Source: Chloroflexota bacterium
GTDB lineage: Bacteria; Chloroflexota; UBA11872
Length of the DNA: 64,000 nucleotides
Direction of reading: 5' to 3'
NCBI GenBank assembly: GCA_022821905.1
Contig: JAJECS010000020.1
Location: 112,987 to 176,986, forward strand
Part shown: in pieces, positions 35,016-44,712 of the stretch
Numbering within the stretch: the stretch's first letter is position 1
Layout: each line of letters begins with the position of its first letter
The notes under the pieces: model-generated
What the model was told of the DNA's origin: nothing
What the model saw: only the letters and a program-made list of their open reading frames with translations
The model's database searches: none
Program-made: the position numbers and the translations under genes

Positions 35016-35942
35016 CTAGCCGTCCGCGATTTCGATAAGCAGGCGGCAGTGATCGCTTGCGCCCCACTCTTCGACGGCGTTCATGGCCCGCACCTCTACG
35101 CTTTCGTGGAACCCGTGGGAGGCGAAGGCGTAGTCCAACTGGTTATTGCTTGCCGTCGCTGGGTTCCGATTGCGGAGGTGGTAAGTGACGACGTTCTGGG
35201 AATCCTCGGGCTCACCCGTCGCAAGAGTCTTCGCTTGCCGACCATCCGGCATCTGTGGGCCGATGAACTCCAGCCCAATCGCCGCCATCCTCTCGAACAC
35301 GGACCGGTGGCGAGCCTCCCAGTACGGTACGCCAAAGCCATGCCCAAACGCGATATTGATATCACCGGCGGCCAGGATGCGATGCGTCCGAGAATTCTCG
35401 TGGCCGATGAAGGCCGAGAGGTCCGAGATGATGCGATGGACGGAAGCGTCGGCGTAGCCGACATTCCAGGATGTCTTGACGCTCGGATGCGGCCCGCTCC
35501 ATCGGCCGTACATGGAAACGGCGATGAACGGCTCAATCGAGTCGTCCTTAGGCGTGACGCGCGCCGCCGCTATCGTTCCAAAGCCGCTTACTTCAATCTC
35601 ATCCGGCTCACCGCCCCCCACCGGACTGATTTGCTTGAACCACTCGACCTCGACCCGGTCCGAGAGGCGCACCACCATCGGCCATCGGTCGTACAGGGCA
35701 CGCCAGCCACGCCCATGCCACCAATCAGAGTTCCACGAATGCGAGTCCCAGGCATCTCGAGGGCCGATGTCCAGAGGGCCGACGCCTTCTGCGGGCGGGA
35801 GCGCGGCGTCCCGCTGCCTCACGACATCGTCCGGCGGCGGCGTGGCCTCCTGTAAGAGCGCGACATCAGCGTCCATCTGAATCAACTCGCGCCACGGCTC
35901 ATGGCTCTTGTCGATATTCCAACTGACTACGGTTACGGCCAA
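35016..35942 (-). CDS. Endonuclease/exonuclease/phosphatase-fold protein
   Basis: The 308-residue protein shows the EEP landmarks: VVSWNIDKS near the start, VALLQEATPP with the metal-binding Glu, AAGDINIAFG with Asp and Asn, and ASDHCRLLIEI with the terminal catalytic His. Members include DNases, phospholipases and inositol phosphatases; nothing here singles out one. No signal peptide is visible. It is convergent with the TPP-enzyme gene at 33261 and divergent from the HEPN gene at 36093, and seems to be a single gene. Confidence 0.83.
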   Translation of the reverse strand: MAVTVVSWNIDKSHEPWRELIQMDADVALLQEATPPPDDVVRQRDAALPPAEGVGPLDIGPRDAWDSHSWNSDWWHGRGWRALYDRWPMVVRLSDRVEVEWFKQISPVGGGEPDEIEVSGFGTIAAARVTPKDDSIEPFIAVSMYGRWSGPHPSVKTSWNVGYADASVHRIISDLSAFIGHENSRTHRILAAGDINIAFGHGFGVPYWEARHRSVFERMAAIGLEFIGPQMPDGRQAKTLATGEPEDSQNVVTYHLRNRNPATASNNQLDYAFASHGFHESVEVRAMNAVEEWGASDHCRLLIEIADG

Positions 35943-36092
35943 GTCATCCTCCGATGACTCTGAGTTCTTCTCTATCGCCCGGGAACTGGCGCCATGCTAC
36001 CGCGGGGCTGGCCAGACCCATCGGTGAAGGCGCTACGACGGCTCGTGTGCCGCTAAACTCACAGCAGACGGCAGTACCTCGCAAGTGCTGGG

Positions 36093-36470
36093 ATGAAGCA
36101 GACCGCCGAAGACTCGCTCCGCCTCGCTCATTCTCATCTTGAGCGGGTGCAAACGGCCGCGTGGGATCCGACGGACTGGGCGGACCTGTCGTCGTACGGT
36201 CTCTACTGCTTGGAAGCCTGCATCGTGGCGGCGGCGCTGCATCTCAAGCGGCCCCGTCCCGGAAGCCACGTCGCCAAGGCCGAGACGGCCCAATTCCTAA
36301 GTCGGGAGCACGGCCTGCCCGAGATCTACAGCCTGCTCGCGGACCTAAACGCGATGCGCAAACACCAGGCATATGGGGACACCCAGGCCCCTGACGGGCT
36401 GGACCCGGAGGACACCGCTAGCATGATCGAGGCGTATGTCGAAGTCGTGCAGGCGATGCTCGCGCAATGA
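36093..36470 (+). CDS. HEPN-domain protein, probable toxin of a HEPN/MNT pair
   Basis: The 125-residue all-helical protein resembles HEPN-domain partners of minimal nucleotidyltransferases. The region expected to hold the R-x4-H RNase motif reads MRKHQAYGD, that is Arg-x4-Tyr, so the usual catalytic His is replaced or displaced. Its stop overlaps the nucleotidyltransferase start by four bases (ATGA at 36467). In MNT/HEPN modules the nucleotidyltransferase neutralises the HEPN RNase by AMPylation. Assignment rests on partner, size and helix pattern. Confidence 0.65.
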   Translation: MKQTAEDSLRLAHSHLERVQTAAWDPTDWADLSSYGLYCLEACIVAAALHLKRPRPGSHVAKAETAQFLSREHGLPEIYSLLADLNAMRKHQAYGDTQAPDGLDPEDTASMIEAYVEVVQAMLAQ

Positions 36471-37135
36471 CGCAGCGGCTCACAACAGAGCGATCGGCAC
36501 ACCGACAGGAAGAGCTCGGCGCAGCACTGGACGGCGTGCGAGCGTGGCCGAGTCGCAAGGCGCGCCAATGGACGATCGAAGCCGTGGCTCTGGCCAAGCA
36601 AGATGCCGCGATTCAGGCAATTGTCGCCTCTGGTTCAGCCGTGCGCGACGTTGCGAACAGCGACGATCTCGATCTCGTGCTGGTGTACCGCGAGCGACGG
36701 CCCTGCCTTCGCCGTCCGCCGGTCGGCGTGGACCTTCAGCAACTCGAGGAGACCGAGGTGCCTCGGAAACTAGCGGACGGGCACGATTTCCTCTCGTGGG
36801 CGGTGCGCTTTGGCCGACCGCTATTCGAGCGCGAGCAGTGGTGGTCGCGCCTCCGAGCCAATTGGAACCACCGGCTTTCGTTGCCTTCGGCCGCCGAAGC
36901 CCGCAAACGCGCGCGCCGGGCACAGCAACTCCACAAAGAGATGCTGTCGCTCGGCGATCACGACGCCGCTACCGAGAATTACATCGCGATGCTCACCCAG
37001 CTCGCCCGAGCAGCATTGAGCGACGTCGGCGTCCTGCCGCGATCGCGGCCGGAACTCGCCGACCAATTGCGCAGCATCGGTAACCAGCCGCTAGCTGACC
37101 GCCTCGACGACGCGTTGACCCACCGATACGGATAA
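36467..37135 (+). CDS. Nucleotidyltransferase-fold protein, probable antitoxin (MNT-like)
   Basis: The 222-residue protein contains a pol-beta-type nucleotidyltransferase core: SGSAVRDVANSDDLDLVLVY gives the GS and DxD motifs, and VGVDLQQLEE supplies a third acidic residue. The C-terminal 110 residues are helical and may be a second HEPN-like or substrate domain, which makes it longer than the shortest MNT antitoxins. Coupled by ATGA to the HEPN gene at 36093. Alternative: an antibiotic-adenylating enzyme, less likely given the pairing. Confidence 0.72.
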   Translation: MTQRLTTERSAHRQEELGAALDGVRAWPSRKARQWTIEAVALAKQDAAIQAIVASGSAVRDVANSDDLDLVLVYRERRPCLRRPPVGVDLQQLEETEVPRKLADGHDFLSWAVRFGRPLFEREQWWSRLRANWNHRLSLPSAAEARKRARRAQQLHKEMLSLGDHDAATENYIAMLTQLARAALSDVGVLPRSRPELADQLRSIGNQPLADRLDDALTHRYG

Positions 37136-37253
37136 AGCGCACCAAAACCGGCATTGGGTCATCGGTGGCCGAAACCTGGGTGTCAGAACCGAGAACCAGT
37201 CGTCGCCCGCGAGCCATTCCACCAACACGCCGATGGTCTGAGATGGTCAGCGG

Positions 37254-37326
37254 CACCCCCGGCGGGATTCGAACCCACGACCGTCGGCTTAGAAGGCCGC
37301 TGCTCTGTCCACTGAGCTACGGGGGC
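37254..37326 (-). tRNA. trnR: tRNA-Arg (anticodon UCU)
   Basis: On the minus strand the acceptor GCCCCCG pairs with CGGGGGT (one G-T end pair). The D arm is GCTC...GAGC, the anticodon loop CTTCTAA carries TCT, and the T arm is GTGGG-TTCGAAT-CCCGC. The length is 73 with discriminator G, and CCA is not encoded. Confidence 0.94.
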
Positions 37327-37665
37327 GTGTGGAGTCACCTCCAGCGTGGTCCGAGTTTCCCATAGCTCGGCGCGGCGGCGGCCAGCGTGGGCGGCCTGGG
37401 CTACGTTGTCGCCCGGACGGCACGCTGGGCGGCATTCCGTCAGCCGTGGCTCACACCTCGGTGACGCCTACGGCTAGACTGCGGGCAATGCTCCCGACTG
37501 TTGACCGCCCGAGCACCGCCCAGCCGTGACGGCGTTGCCGACCCCGGCGCAGCGACCGGCGCGGTCCATTGGGGGCGGCGGCGGTGAGAGTCCCTGGCAC
37601 GCAGCCGCCGTCCGACGAGGACGGGCGCCGCGAGCGCGCACCGCACCTGCCCAAGCCCGAGTAGC
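37327..37665. other. Intergenic region, no gene seen
   Basis: These 339 bases lie between the tRNA-Arg and the membrane-protein gene at 37666. Short frames exist but have no ribosome site or protein character I would trust. The tRNA promoter and that of the downstream gene should both be here. Confidence 0.5.
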
Positions 37666-38832
37666 GTGAGCGCACGCGCCACGTCCGAAGCGATTCTCGA
37701 GGCTACCGAGGCGTGGTTTCGCAGGCAGGGGATTCCTCACCTCATCGAGGACTACAGCACCCGGCGCGACATCCTGACCCGCACCCTTCCGTTCCTGATG
37801 GCCGTGCTGGCTCTGGAAGTGCTCTTCAACTTCAGCCCGGCCTGGCCGTGGTGGGCGAACGCGCTCTCCATCGTCGGTGCGATGGTCGCGCTCACGGCCG
37901 TCTGGATGGGAATCAACGCCCTGCGCCGTCGAAAGCTGCTGTCGATGCCGGAGCAGGTCGGTGCGGTGGAGGTTCTCGTGTTCCTGCTGACCGCGCCGGC
38001 GCTCAATGGGTTGATCTGGGGAGCGTGGACAGATGCGGCTCTCGTGCTCGGCATGAACGTCCTGCTGCTCTTGGGCGCCTATCTCACGGTCGGCTTCGCG
38101 CTGGTGCCCATCCTGCGCTGGGGCGCGAGGCGGCTCGTCCGCGACATGCTGGATGTCCTGGGCCTGTTCGCGCGGGCCCTTCCGCTGCTGCTCATGTTCT
38201 TGACGTTCCTGTTCATCAACGCCGAGGTATGGCAGGTGGCGGGAACGATCGACTATGGGATCCTCGGCGCCCTGATTGGGCTTTTCGCACTGGTGACGGC
38301 GGCGTTTCTGGTCTTCCGGCTGCCGCTCGAACTCAGCAACCTTGCGATCTTCGAACGCCCCGAACGGGTGCTGGAGCTAGTGGAGGGAACTCCTGCCGCC
38401 GGCCTGGTCAACTCGTCCGAGTCGCTGAAGCTGGACGCACCGCTCAGACGCGGGCAATGGGCGAATGTCGGACTCGTCGTGCTCGTCGCACTGGCGCTGC
38501 GAGTCGTGTTTGTCAGCGCCCTTGTGGGAGTGTTCTTTTTTGTCTTCGGGGCAATTGCCATGGACTCGAGCACCATCGCGTCATGGACGCAGAGCGATCC
38601 ACGAGTCCTGCTGGACCTCGAGTGGCTGGGAAGGGCGGTGACCGTGGAGCTGCTGCAGGTAGCCGCCTTCCTGGCCTCGTTCTCGGGGTTCTACTTCACG
38701 ATCAGCATCCTCACGAACCGCGAGTACCGCGATGAATTCTTCGAAGAAGTGGTGGGCGACGCGCGACGAGCCCTTGCCGTGCGCTCGGTCTATCTCGGCG
38801 CGCTCGCACAGCGTGAGGAGGACCGGAGCTAA
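37666..38832 (+). CDS. Polytopic membrane protein, function unknown
   Basis: The 388-residue protein starts at GTG. About eight hydrophobic segments are visible (for example LPFLMAVLALEVLFNF, LVVLVALALRVVFVSALVGVFFFVF and LLQVAAFLASFSGFYFTISIL). N- and C-terminal tails are charged and probably cytoplasmic. I recognise no family motif. It ends in a hairpin shared with the convergent korB gene and appears to be a single gene. Confidence 0.75.
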   Translation: MSARATSEAILEATEAWFRRQGIPHLIEDYSTRRDILTRTLPFLMAVLALEVLFNFSPAWPWWANALSIVGAMVALTAVWMGINALRRRKLLSMPEQVGAVEVLVFLLTAPALNGLIWGAWTDAALVLGMNVLLLLGAYLTVGFALVPILRWGARRLVRDMLDVLGLFARALPLLLMFLTFLFINAEVWQVAGTIDYGILGALIGLFALVTAAFLVFRLPLELSNLAIFERPERVLELVEGTPAAGLVNSSESLKLDAPLRRGQWANVGLVVLVALALRVVFVSALVGVFFFVFGAIAMDSSTIASWTQSDPRVLLDLEWLGRAVTVELLQVAAFLASFSGFYFTISILTNREYRDEFFEEVVGDARRALAVRSVYLGALAQREEDRS

Positions 38833-38851
38833 GACCCCGCCTCCCGACCTT

Positions 38852-38881
38852 GCCAAGACGCTGTCAAAACGGCGTCTCGGC
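38852..38881 (+). terminator. Hairpin between convergent genes (korB and the 37666 gene)
   Basis: GCCAAGACGC and GCGTCTCGGC form a ten-base stem with one mismatch around a ten-base loop. It lies 20 bases after one stop and 16 bases before the other, a likely bidirectional terminator without a strong T tract. Confidence 0.6.
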
Positions 38882-38896
38882 CACTCGGACCAATTC

Positions 38897-39838
38897 CTAG
38901 CGGAAGCGGTCCTCGAGCGAGCTGACATCCACGCCCGGGCGGGCGCTGTCGATGAGGGACGCCGTCTCGAACTCGGGTCGCCGGGAGGTCACGCCGTCCT
39001 CGAAGGTCGGCAGATCAATCTGGTAGAGCACGCCGATCGGGATGCGGTCGCCCCACTCGTACGACTTCGCCAGCGCGGCCTGCTGCTTGGCGACGATCTC
39101 GTCGAGATTGCTCGGATCGTGCACCTTTCCGTCATAACCCTCGTCGGCCAGCGAGTAGCTGCGTGGATGCCCGATATCCCGGCCTCGGAAGAAGTCGATG
39201 GTCAGCAAGTCGTTGTAGACCGGGCACGGTTGCAGGATGTCGATCAGCGCCGTCCCGCGGTGCTCCATGGCCTGCACGATCAGGCCAACCAGCTCGCGCT
39301 GCGCCATGGCGTATCCCCGCGCGATGAAGGTGTAGCCCGAGGAAATCGCCAGGCCAATCGGATTCACCGCGTCGATGATGGCCGGCTCCGGCATGCTCTT
39401 GACCTGCATCCCGCGCTGCATCGTGGGTGAGGCCTGGCCCTTGGTGAGGCCGTAGACGCCGTTGTTGTGCACCAGGTAGGTGAAGTCGACGTTGCGGCGG
39501 CCCGAGTTGACGAAATAGCCGGCGCCGATGCCGTAACCATCGCCGTCGCCGCCGACCGCGAGCACTTCGAGATCGCGGTTCGCCAGCTTGACACCGGTCG
39601 CCACGTTCAGCACGCGCCCGTGCAGCGTGTGCAGCCCATAGGTGCGCACGTAGTGCGGCAGCTTGCCCGAGCAGCCGATGCCCGACACCACCATCACGTC
39701 GTGCGGGGCACGTCCGCGCCGAGCCAGCGCCTGTTTGACGGCGTTGAGAATGCCGAAGTCGCCGCAGCCGCCACACCAGTCCGGGTGCGAGTCAGTGACG
39801 GCAAAGTCTTTCACGGTCGGGAGCGTTGCTACGGCCAT
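38897..39838 (-). CDS. korB: 2-oxoglutarate:ferredoxin oxidoreductase, beta subunit
   Basis: The 313-residue protein is the ThDP-binding subunit of a two-subunit 2-oxoacid:ferredoxin oxidoreductase. SHPDWCGGCGDFGILNA and GIGCSGKLPHYVRTYG are characteristic, and the ThDP motif is GGDGDGYGIGAG with HNNGVYGLTKGQASPT. It oxidises 2-oxoglutarate to succinyl-CoA and passes electrons to ferredoxin. The start at 39838 is chosen over an ATG six bases upstream because GAAGG then has normal spacing. It follows korA by about 40 bases. The adjacent sucCD genes support 2-oxoglutarate rather than pyruvate as substrate. Confidence 0.88.
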   Translation of the reverse strand: MAVATLPTVKDFAVTDSHPDWCGGCGDFGILNAVKQALARRGRAPHDVMVVSGIGCSGKLPHYVRTYGLHTLHGRVLNVATGVKLANRDLEVLAVGGDGDGYGIGAGYFVNSGRRNVDFTYLVHNNGVYGLTKGQASPTMQRGMQVKSMPEPAIIDAVNPIGLAISSGYTFIARGYAMAQRELVGLIVQAMEHRGTALIDILQPCPVYNDLLTIDFFRGRDIGHPRSYSLADEGYDGKVHDPSNLDEIVAKQQAALAKSYEWGDRIPIGVLYQIDLPTFEDGVTSRRPEFETASLIDSARPGVDVSSLEDRFR

Positions 39839-39880
39839 AGCCATCCTTCGGTGCGTTTGGTCGGTTGCCGATCGATCACG

Positions 39881-41737
39881 TTAGGTGCCTTGGGCCGCCA
39901 TGGCGGCTTCCGGCGCGGGCACCTGCCGCCGGATTGCCTCCGCGACATCGTCCTGGGAGAACGGCCGGCCGGTGTATTTCAGCGCCTTCTCCTCGATCTG
40001 AATTCCCGTCTGCTCCGCCACGAGCATGCCGAGCTGGCCCTCGTAGTTGTCCTCCAGCAGCAGCAGGCGATTGGCCCGCTCCAGGATCTCGCGCACGGCG
40101 TCAGCGGGGAACGGTCGCAGCAGACGGATCTGCAGGTTGTTCACGCGAATGTCCGACTCACGCTCAACCTGGCGAATCGCGTCCCGAATGGGGCAGCGCG
40201 TCGAGCCCCAGGAGACGATGGTCAGGTCGGCGTCCTCCGCGCCATGCAGCGTGAACTGGTCTGACTCGGGAATCTCGCGGAGCATTATGTCAAGCTTGCC
40301 CATGCGCTTGTCCATCTGCTCGATCCGGTTGTCGATGTCTTCCTCGATCCGGCCGCGCTCGGTGTGCTCGTCGCTGGTCGTGACGAACTCGCCGCCGGGC
40401 GTGCCCGGCACCGCCCGCGGGCTGACGCCGGAGGACGTGAGCCGGTGTCGGCGATAGGGCTCGGCGCCATTGACGTCGCCGGTCCAGATGGGGCCGCGAT
40501 CCACCGGCAGTCCCTCGAGACCCAGGCTGTCGACGGTGAAATGCGAGTTGGCGATGAACTTGTCCGCCAGCACCACCACCGGCACCTGGTAGCGGTCGCC
40601 CCAGTTGAAGGCCAGGTGGGTGTACTGCGCCGCCTCCTCCACATCGCCGGGCGCCACGACGATATGGGGAAATTCGCCGTGGGCGGGTTGCAGGGCGAAC
40701 CGCAGGTCTTGCTGTGAGTTGCGCGTCGGCAGGCCCGTGCTCGGACCGCCGCGCTGATACAGCACCACCACCGGACCCGGCGCCTCGGTGATTGATGCGA
40801 ATCCCATTCCCTCGGCCATGAGGGTGAATCCCGGACCTGCCGTCGAGGTGGCCGCGCGAACGCCGGCATGCGCCGCACCCACGGCCATGTTCATGGAGGC
40901 GACTTCGTCTTCGGCCTGGAGCACCACGATCGGCCAGTCCGCCTGCAGCGCTTCCAGATAGACGCTCTCGTCGGAGGCCGGGGCGATCGGGTAGTAGGTC
41001 TGGAACGCGCAGCCGGCGTGTAGCTTGGCGATGCCGACGGCCTCGTGCCCGGCGACGAGCATCCGGGCCGGCTGGTCATCGCGAGCATGGAGCGTCTGCG
41101 AAAACTTCTCGTCGCCAAGGACATCGTGCGCGGCCTGCCACGCGTGCTGGAGGACCGAGCGGTTCATCGGCACCAGGTTCTGATGCCGTTCCGGCAGGCG
41201 TTCCGCCACGATTGGCAGCACGCGGTCCACCTCGAAGTCGAGCAACGCGCAGCACGCGCCGATGGGCACCATGTTGGCCATCACCGCATGGCGCCGGGCG
41301 TTGTAGTCCACGCCGTGTTCCTCGACCGCCGAGCGCACGATGTCGTCATAGGGCAGGGACAGCAGCCGCACGTCGTCCCGCCCCAGGTTCTCGGCGGTAA
41401 TTCCGGCCTTCGCGTCGATGACGATGGCGCCTCCCGGAACAACCTCGTGCAGGTGGCCCTTGTGCGACTGGTAGTCCTGGTGCGGGTCGGTGCCGTAGAT
41501 GGTCTCAGCGTCCAGCGCCAGCAGGACATCCACTCGCTCCACGTGCGACGTCACGGGCTCATCAGCCGTGCGGATGCGGAAAAAGATGTGCCGGCCGTGG
41601 ATGTTGGAGTGGTACTCGACGTTGGTGAAAACGAACACGCCCGCCCGGGAACAGGCCTTCATGAATATCTCTGACATCGGGTTCACGCCGCTTCCGGCAG
41701 GACCGCCGAACATCAGGGATAGATCACTCGCGGGCAT
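39881..41737 (-). CDS. korA: 2-oxoglutarate:ferredoxin oxidoreductase, fused gamma-alpha subunit
   Basis: The 618-residue protein begins with a gamma domain (LMFGGPAGSGVNPMSEIFMKA, residues about 1-190) fused to the alpha domain (GHEAVGIAKLHAGCAFQTYYPI onwards), the usual form in aerobic bacteria and archaea. GPSTGLPTRNSQQDLRFAL matches the alpha-subunit active-site region. It binds CoA and works with KorB. The ATG at 41737 is preferred because AAGGAG lies five bases upstream; in-frame sequence further upstream has no protein character. Downstream of sucD by about 120 bases on the same strand. Confidence 0.9.
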   Translation of the reverse strand: MPASDLSLMFGGPAGSGVNPMSEIFMKACSRAGVFVFTNVEYHSNIHGRHIFFRIRTADEPVTSHVERVDVLLALDAETIYGTDPHQDYQSHKGHLHEVVPGGAIVIDAKAGITAENLGRDDVRLLSLPYDDIVRSAVEEHGVDYNARRHAVMANMVPIGACCALLDFEVDRVLPIVAERLPERHQNLVPMNRSVLQHAWQAAHDVLGDEKFSQTLHARDDQPARMLVAGHEAVGIAKLHAGCAFQTYYPIAPASDESVYLEALQADWPIVVLQAEDEVASMNMAVGAAHAGVRAATSTAGPGFTLMAEGMGFASITEAPGPVVVLYQRGGPSTGLPTRNSQQDLRFALQPAHGEFPHIVVAPGDVEEAAQYTHLAFNWGDRYQVPVVVLADKFIANSHFTVDSLGLEGLPVDRGPIWTGDVNGAEPYRRHRLTSSGVSPRAVPGTPGGEFVTTSDEHTERGRIEEDIDNRIEQMDKRMGKLDIMLREIPESDQFTLHGAEDADLTIVSWGSTRCPIRDAIRQVERESDIRVNNLQIRLLRPFPADAVREILERANRLLLLEDNYEGQLGMLVAEQTGIQIEEKALKYTGRPFSQDDVAEAIRRQVPAPEAAMAAQGT

Positions 41738-41855
41738 CATCGCTCCTTGCAGGCCATGAGGAATGGCGCGCGCATGCACGCGCCGCGGCGCACTGCGACA
41801 AGGTCGCATGCGCTGGTCGTTCTGATTCCATTATCAATGCTTCGGCCCCGCGATG

Positions 41856-42733
41856 CTAGCGAAGCTGTGCGGCCAGCAAATCGACCGCCTCCCGCGGGGT
41901 ATCGCCCACGCACACTCCGGCCTCTCGCAGGGCGGTCTCTTTACCCGCGGCCGTTCCCTCCGAGCCCGACACGATGGCGCCCGCGTGCCCCATCCGGCGC
42001 TCCGGCGGGGCGGTCTTGCCGGCAATGAAGGCGCTCACCGGCTTCGTCACGCGCTCGCTGATGAATCGCGCCGCCTGCTCCTCGTCGCCGCCGCCGATCT
42101 CGCCCAGCAGCACAATCCCGTCCGTCTGGTCATCCTGTTCGTAGAGTTCCAGCACGTCGGTGAAGCGCGTGCCGATGATCGGGTCGCCGCCGATGCCAAC
42201 CGCCGCGGACTGTCCCAGACCGCTGTCGGTCAGGTGCTGCACCACCTCATAGGTCAGCGTGCCGCTGCGGCTGACGACGCCCACGCGGCCCGGCGCGTGA
42301 ATCTCCCAGGGCATGATGCCCACCTTCACGTTCGCCCCCGGCACCGCGATTCCCGGGCAGTTGGGCCCGATCAAGCGCGATGACGAGGCCCGCAGCACGG
42401 GCATCACGCGCAGCATGTCAATGGTCGGGATGCCCTCGGTGATGCAGACGATCAACTCCAAACCAGCCGCGATGTCTTCCAAGATCGCATCCGCCGCGAA
42501 CGGCGGCGGCACGAAGATGCACGCCGCATTCGCGCCCGTATCCGAAACCGCCTCGGCCATCGTGTTGAAGACCGGGACGCCGGGCAGGCCGTCGACCGCG
42601 GCTCCCGCGCGACCGGGCGTGACGCCCGCCACCACCGCGGTGCCGGCCTCCGCCATGCGCTGCGCATGGAACGTGCCCTGGCGTCCCGTAATTCCCTGCA
42701 CCACCACGCGCGCCGAGGCATCGAGAAGAATGC

Positions 42734-42737
<4 letters not shown>
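41856..42737 (-). CDS. sucD: Succinate-CoA ligase, alpha subunit
   Basis: The 293-residue protein has an N-terminal CoA-binding domain (VVVQGITGRQGTFHAQRM) and a ligase domain. The catalytic phosphohistidine lies in RRMGHAGAIVSG, and PNCPGIA and GVVSRSGTLTYE are conserved. With SucC it converts succinyl-CoA to succinate and makes ATP or GTP. Its start overlaps the sucC stop by four bases, so translation is coupled. Confidence 0.95.
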
Positions 42738-43860
<1,123 letters not shown>

Positions 43861-43864
<4 letters not shown>

Positions 43865-44322
43865 TCGGCCGCGTCCTCCACAATCCAGGCGTCGAGCCCG
43901 CGCGCGTAATCGACCAGCTCATTCGCGTCGAAGTGCAGCGCGATTTCGTCCCGCGCCGTGTCGGGTCCATCGGACGCATGAATCAGATTGCGCAGGCCGG
44001 CCAGGGCGTAGTCGCCGCGGATCGTGCCCGCCGCGGCCTCATGCGGTCTCGTCGCTCCGACGAGTGCCCGCACCACCTGGATAGCCTCTGGACCCTCCAG
44101 AACGGCGGCGACTACGGGTCCGCTGGTCAGGTGCCGCACCAGACCGTCGAAAAAGAACTTGCCCTCGTGTTCGGCATAGTGCCGGCGGGCCAGCGACTCT
44201 TCGATCTGCACCAGCTTCAGCCCGACGAACCGCAGACCGCGGCGCTCGAATCGCGCCAACAGCTCCATCGCAATCGCCCGCTGCAAAGCGTCGGGCTTCA
44301 ACAAGACCAGCGTGCGTTCCAC
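43861..44322 (-). CDS. ndk: Nucleoside-diphosphate kinase
   Basis: The 153-residue protein has the start ERTLVLLKPDALQRAIAMELL, ARRHYAEHEGKFFFDGLV, and GTIRGDYA, and the active-site His in LRNLIHASDGPDTARDEIALHF. It moves phosphate from ATP or GTP to other nucleoside diphosphates. Overlap with sucC by four bases makes functional sense, since it can turn GTP made by succinate-CoA ligase into ATP. It is the first gene of the ndk-sucC-sucD-korA-korB run. Confidence 0.95.
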
Positions 44323-44376
44323 GTGCGTCGTCCTCCTAGCGCGGTCGGTGAAATGCCGTCGACGGCAACCCGGCCA

Positions 44377-44712
44377 TCATGCCTGGCGCTCCAGGCGCTC
44401 GGTAACCGCGTTGCGCAGGCTGTCGATGTCCGCGTCGAGGCTCACCAGAATGATCGCCTGCCAGTCACCCAGGCGCACGGCCAATCCCTGGTGCGCCTCG
44501 GTGAGAAACCACAGTTCATCGACCTTGCCCAAGCCCACGGTTTCCACTACCTGCTCCATCGTCCCGATACCCGACGCCAGCAGCCCTGGCGCCACCGGAC
44601 TCACATTCTCGGCCAGATCGCCCAAGGGCGCCTCACCGGCGCGCCAGACCACCGCGCCGTCAACGTCATCCAGGGCCTTGAGGTCCGCCAGCAAGGCCTG
44701 CGCGTCAGGCAT
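44377..44712 (-). CDS. Roadblock/LC7-domain protein
   Basis: The 111-residue single-domain protein has the Roadblock/LC7 pattern: LKALDDVDGAVVWRAGEAPL, a central helix LASGIGTMEQVVETVGLGKV, and strands ELWFLTEAHQGLAVRLGD and AIILVSLDADIDSLRNAV. In bacteria such proteins (MglB type) regulate small Ras-like GTPases. No GTPase gene is in the window. The start at 44712 overlaps the TPR gene stop by eight bases; longer in-frame sequence belongs to the TPR gene in another frame. Confidence 0.78.
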   Translation of the reverse strand: MPDAQALLADLKALDDVDGAVVWRAGEAPLGDLAENVSPVAPGLLASGIGTMEQVVETVGLGKVDELWFLTEAHQGLAVRLGDWQAIILVSLDADIDSLRNAVTERLERQA

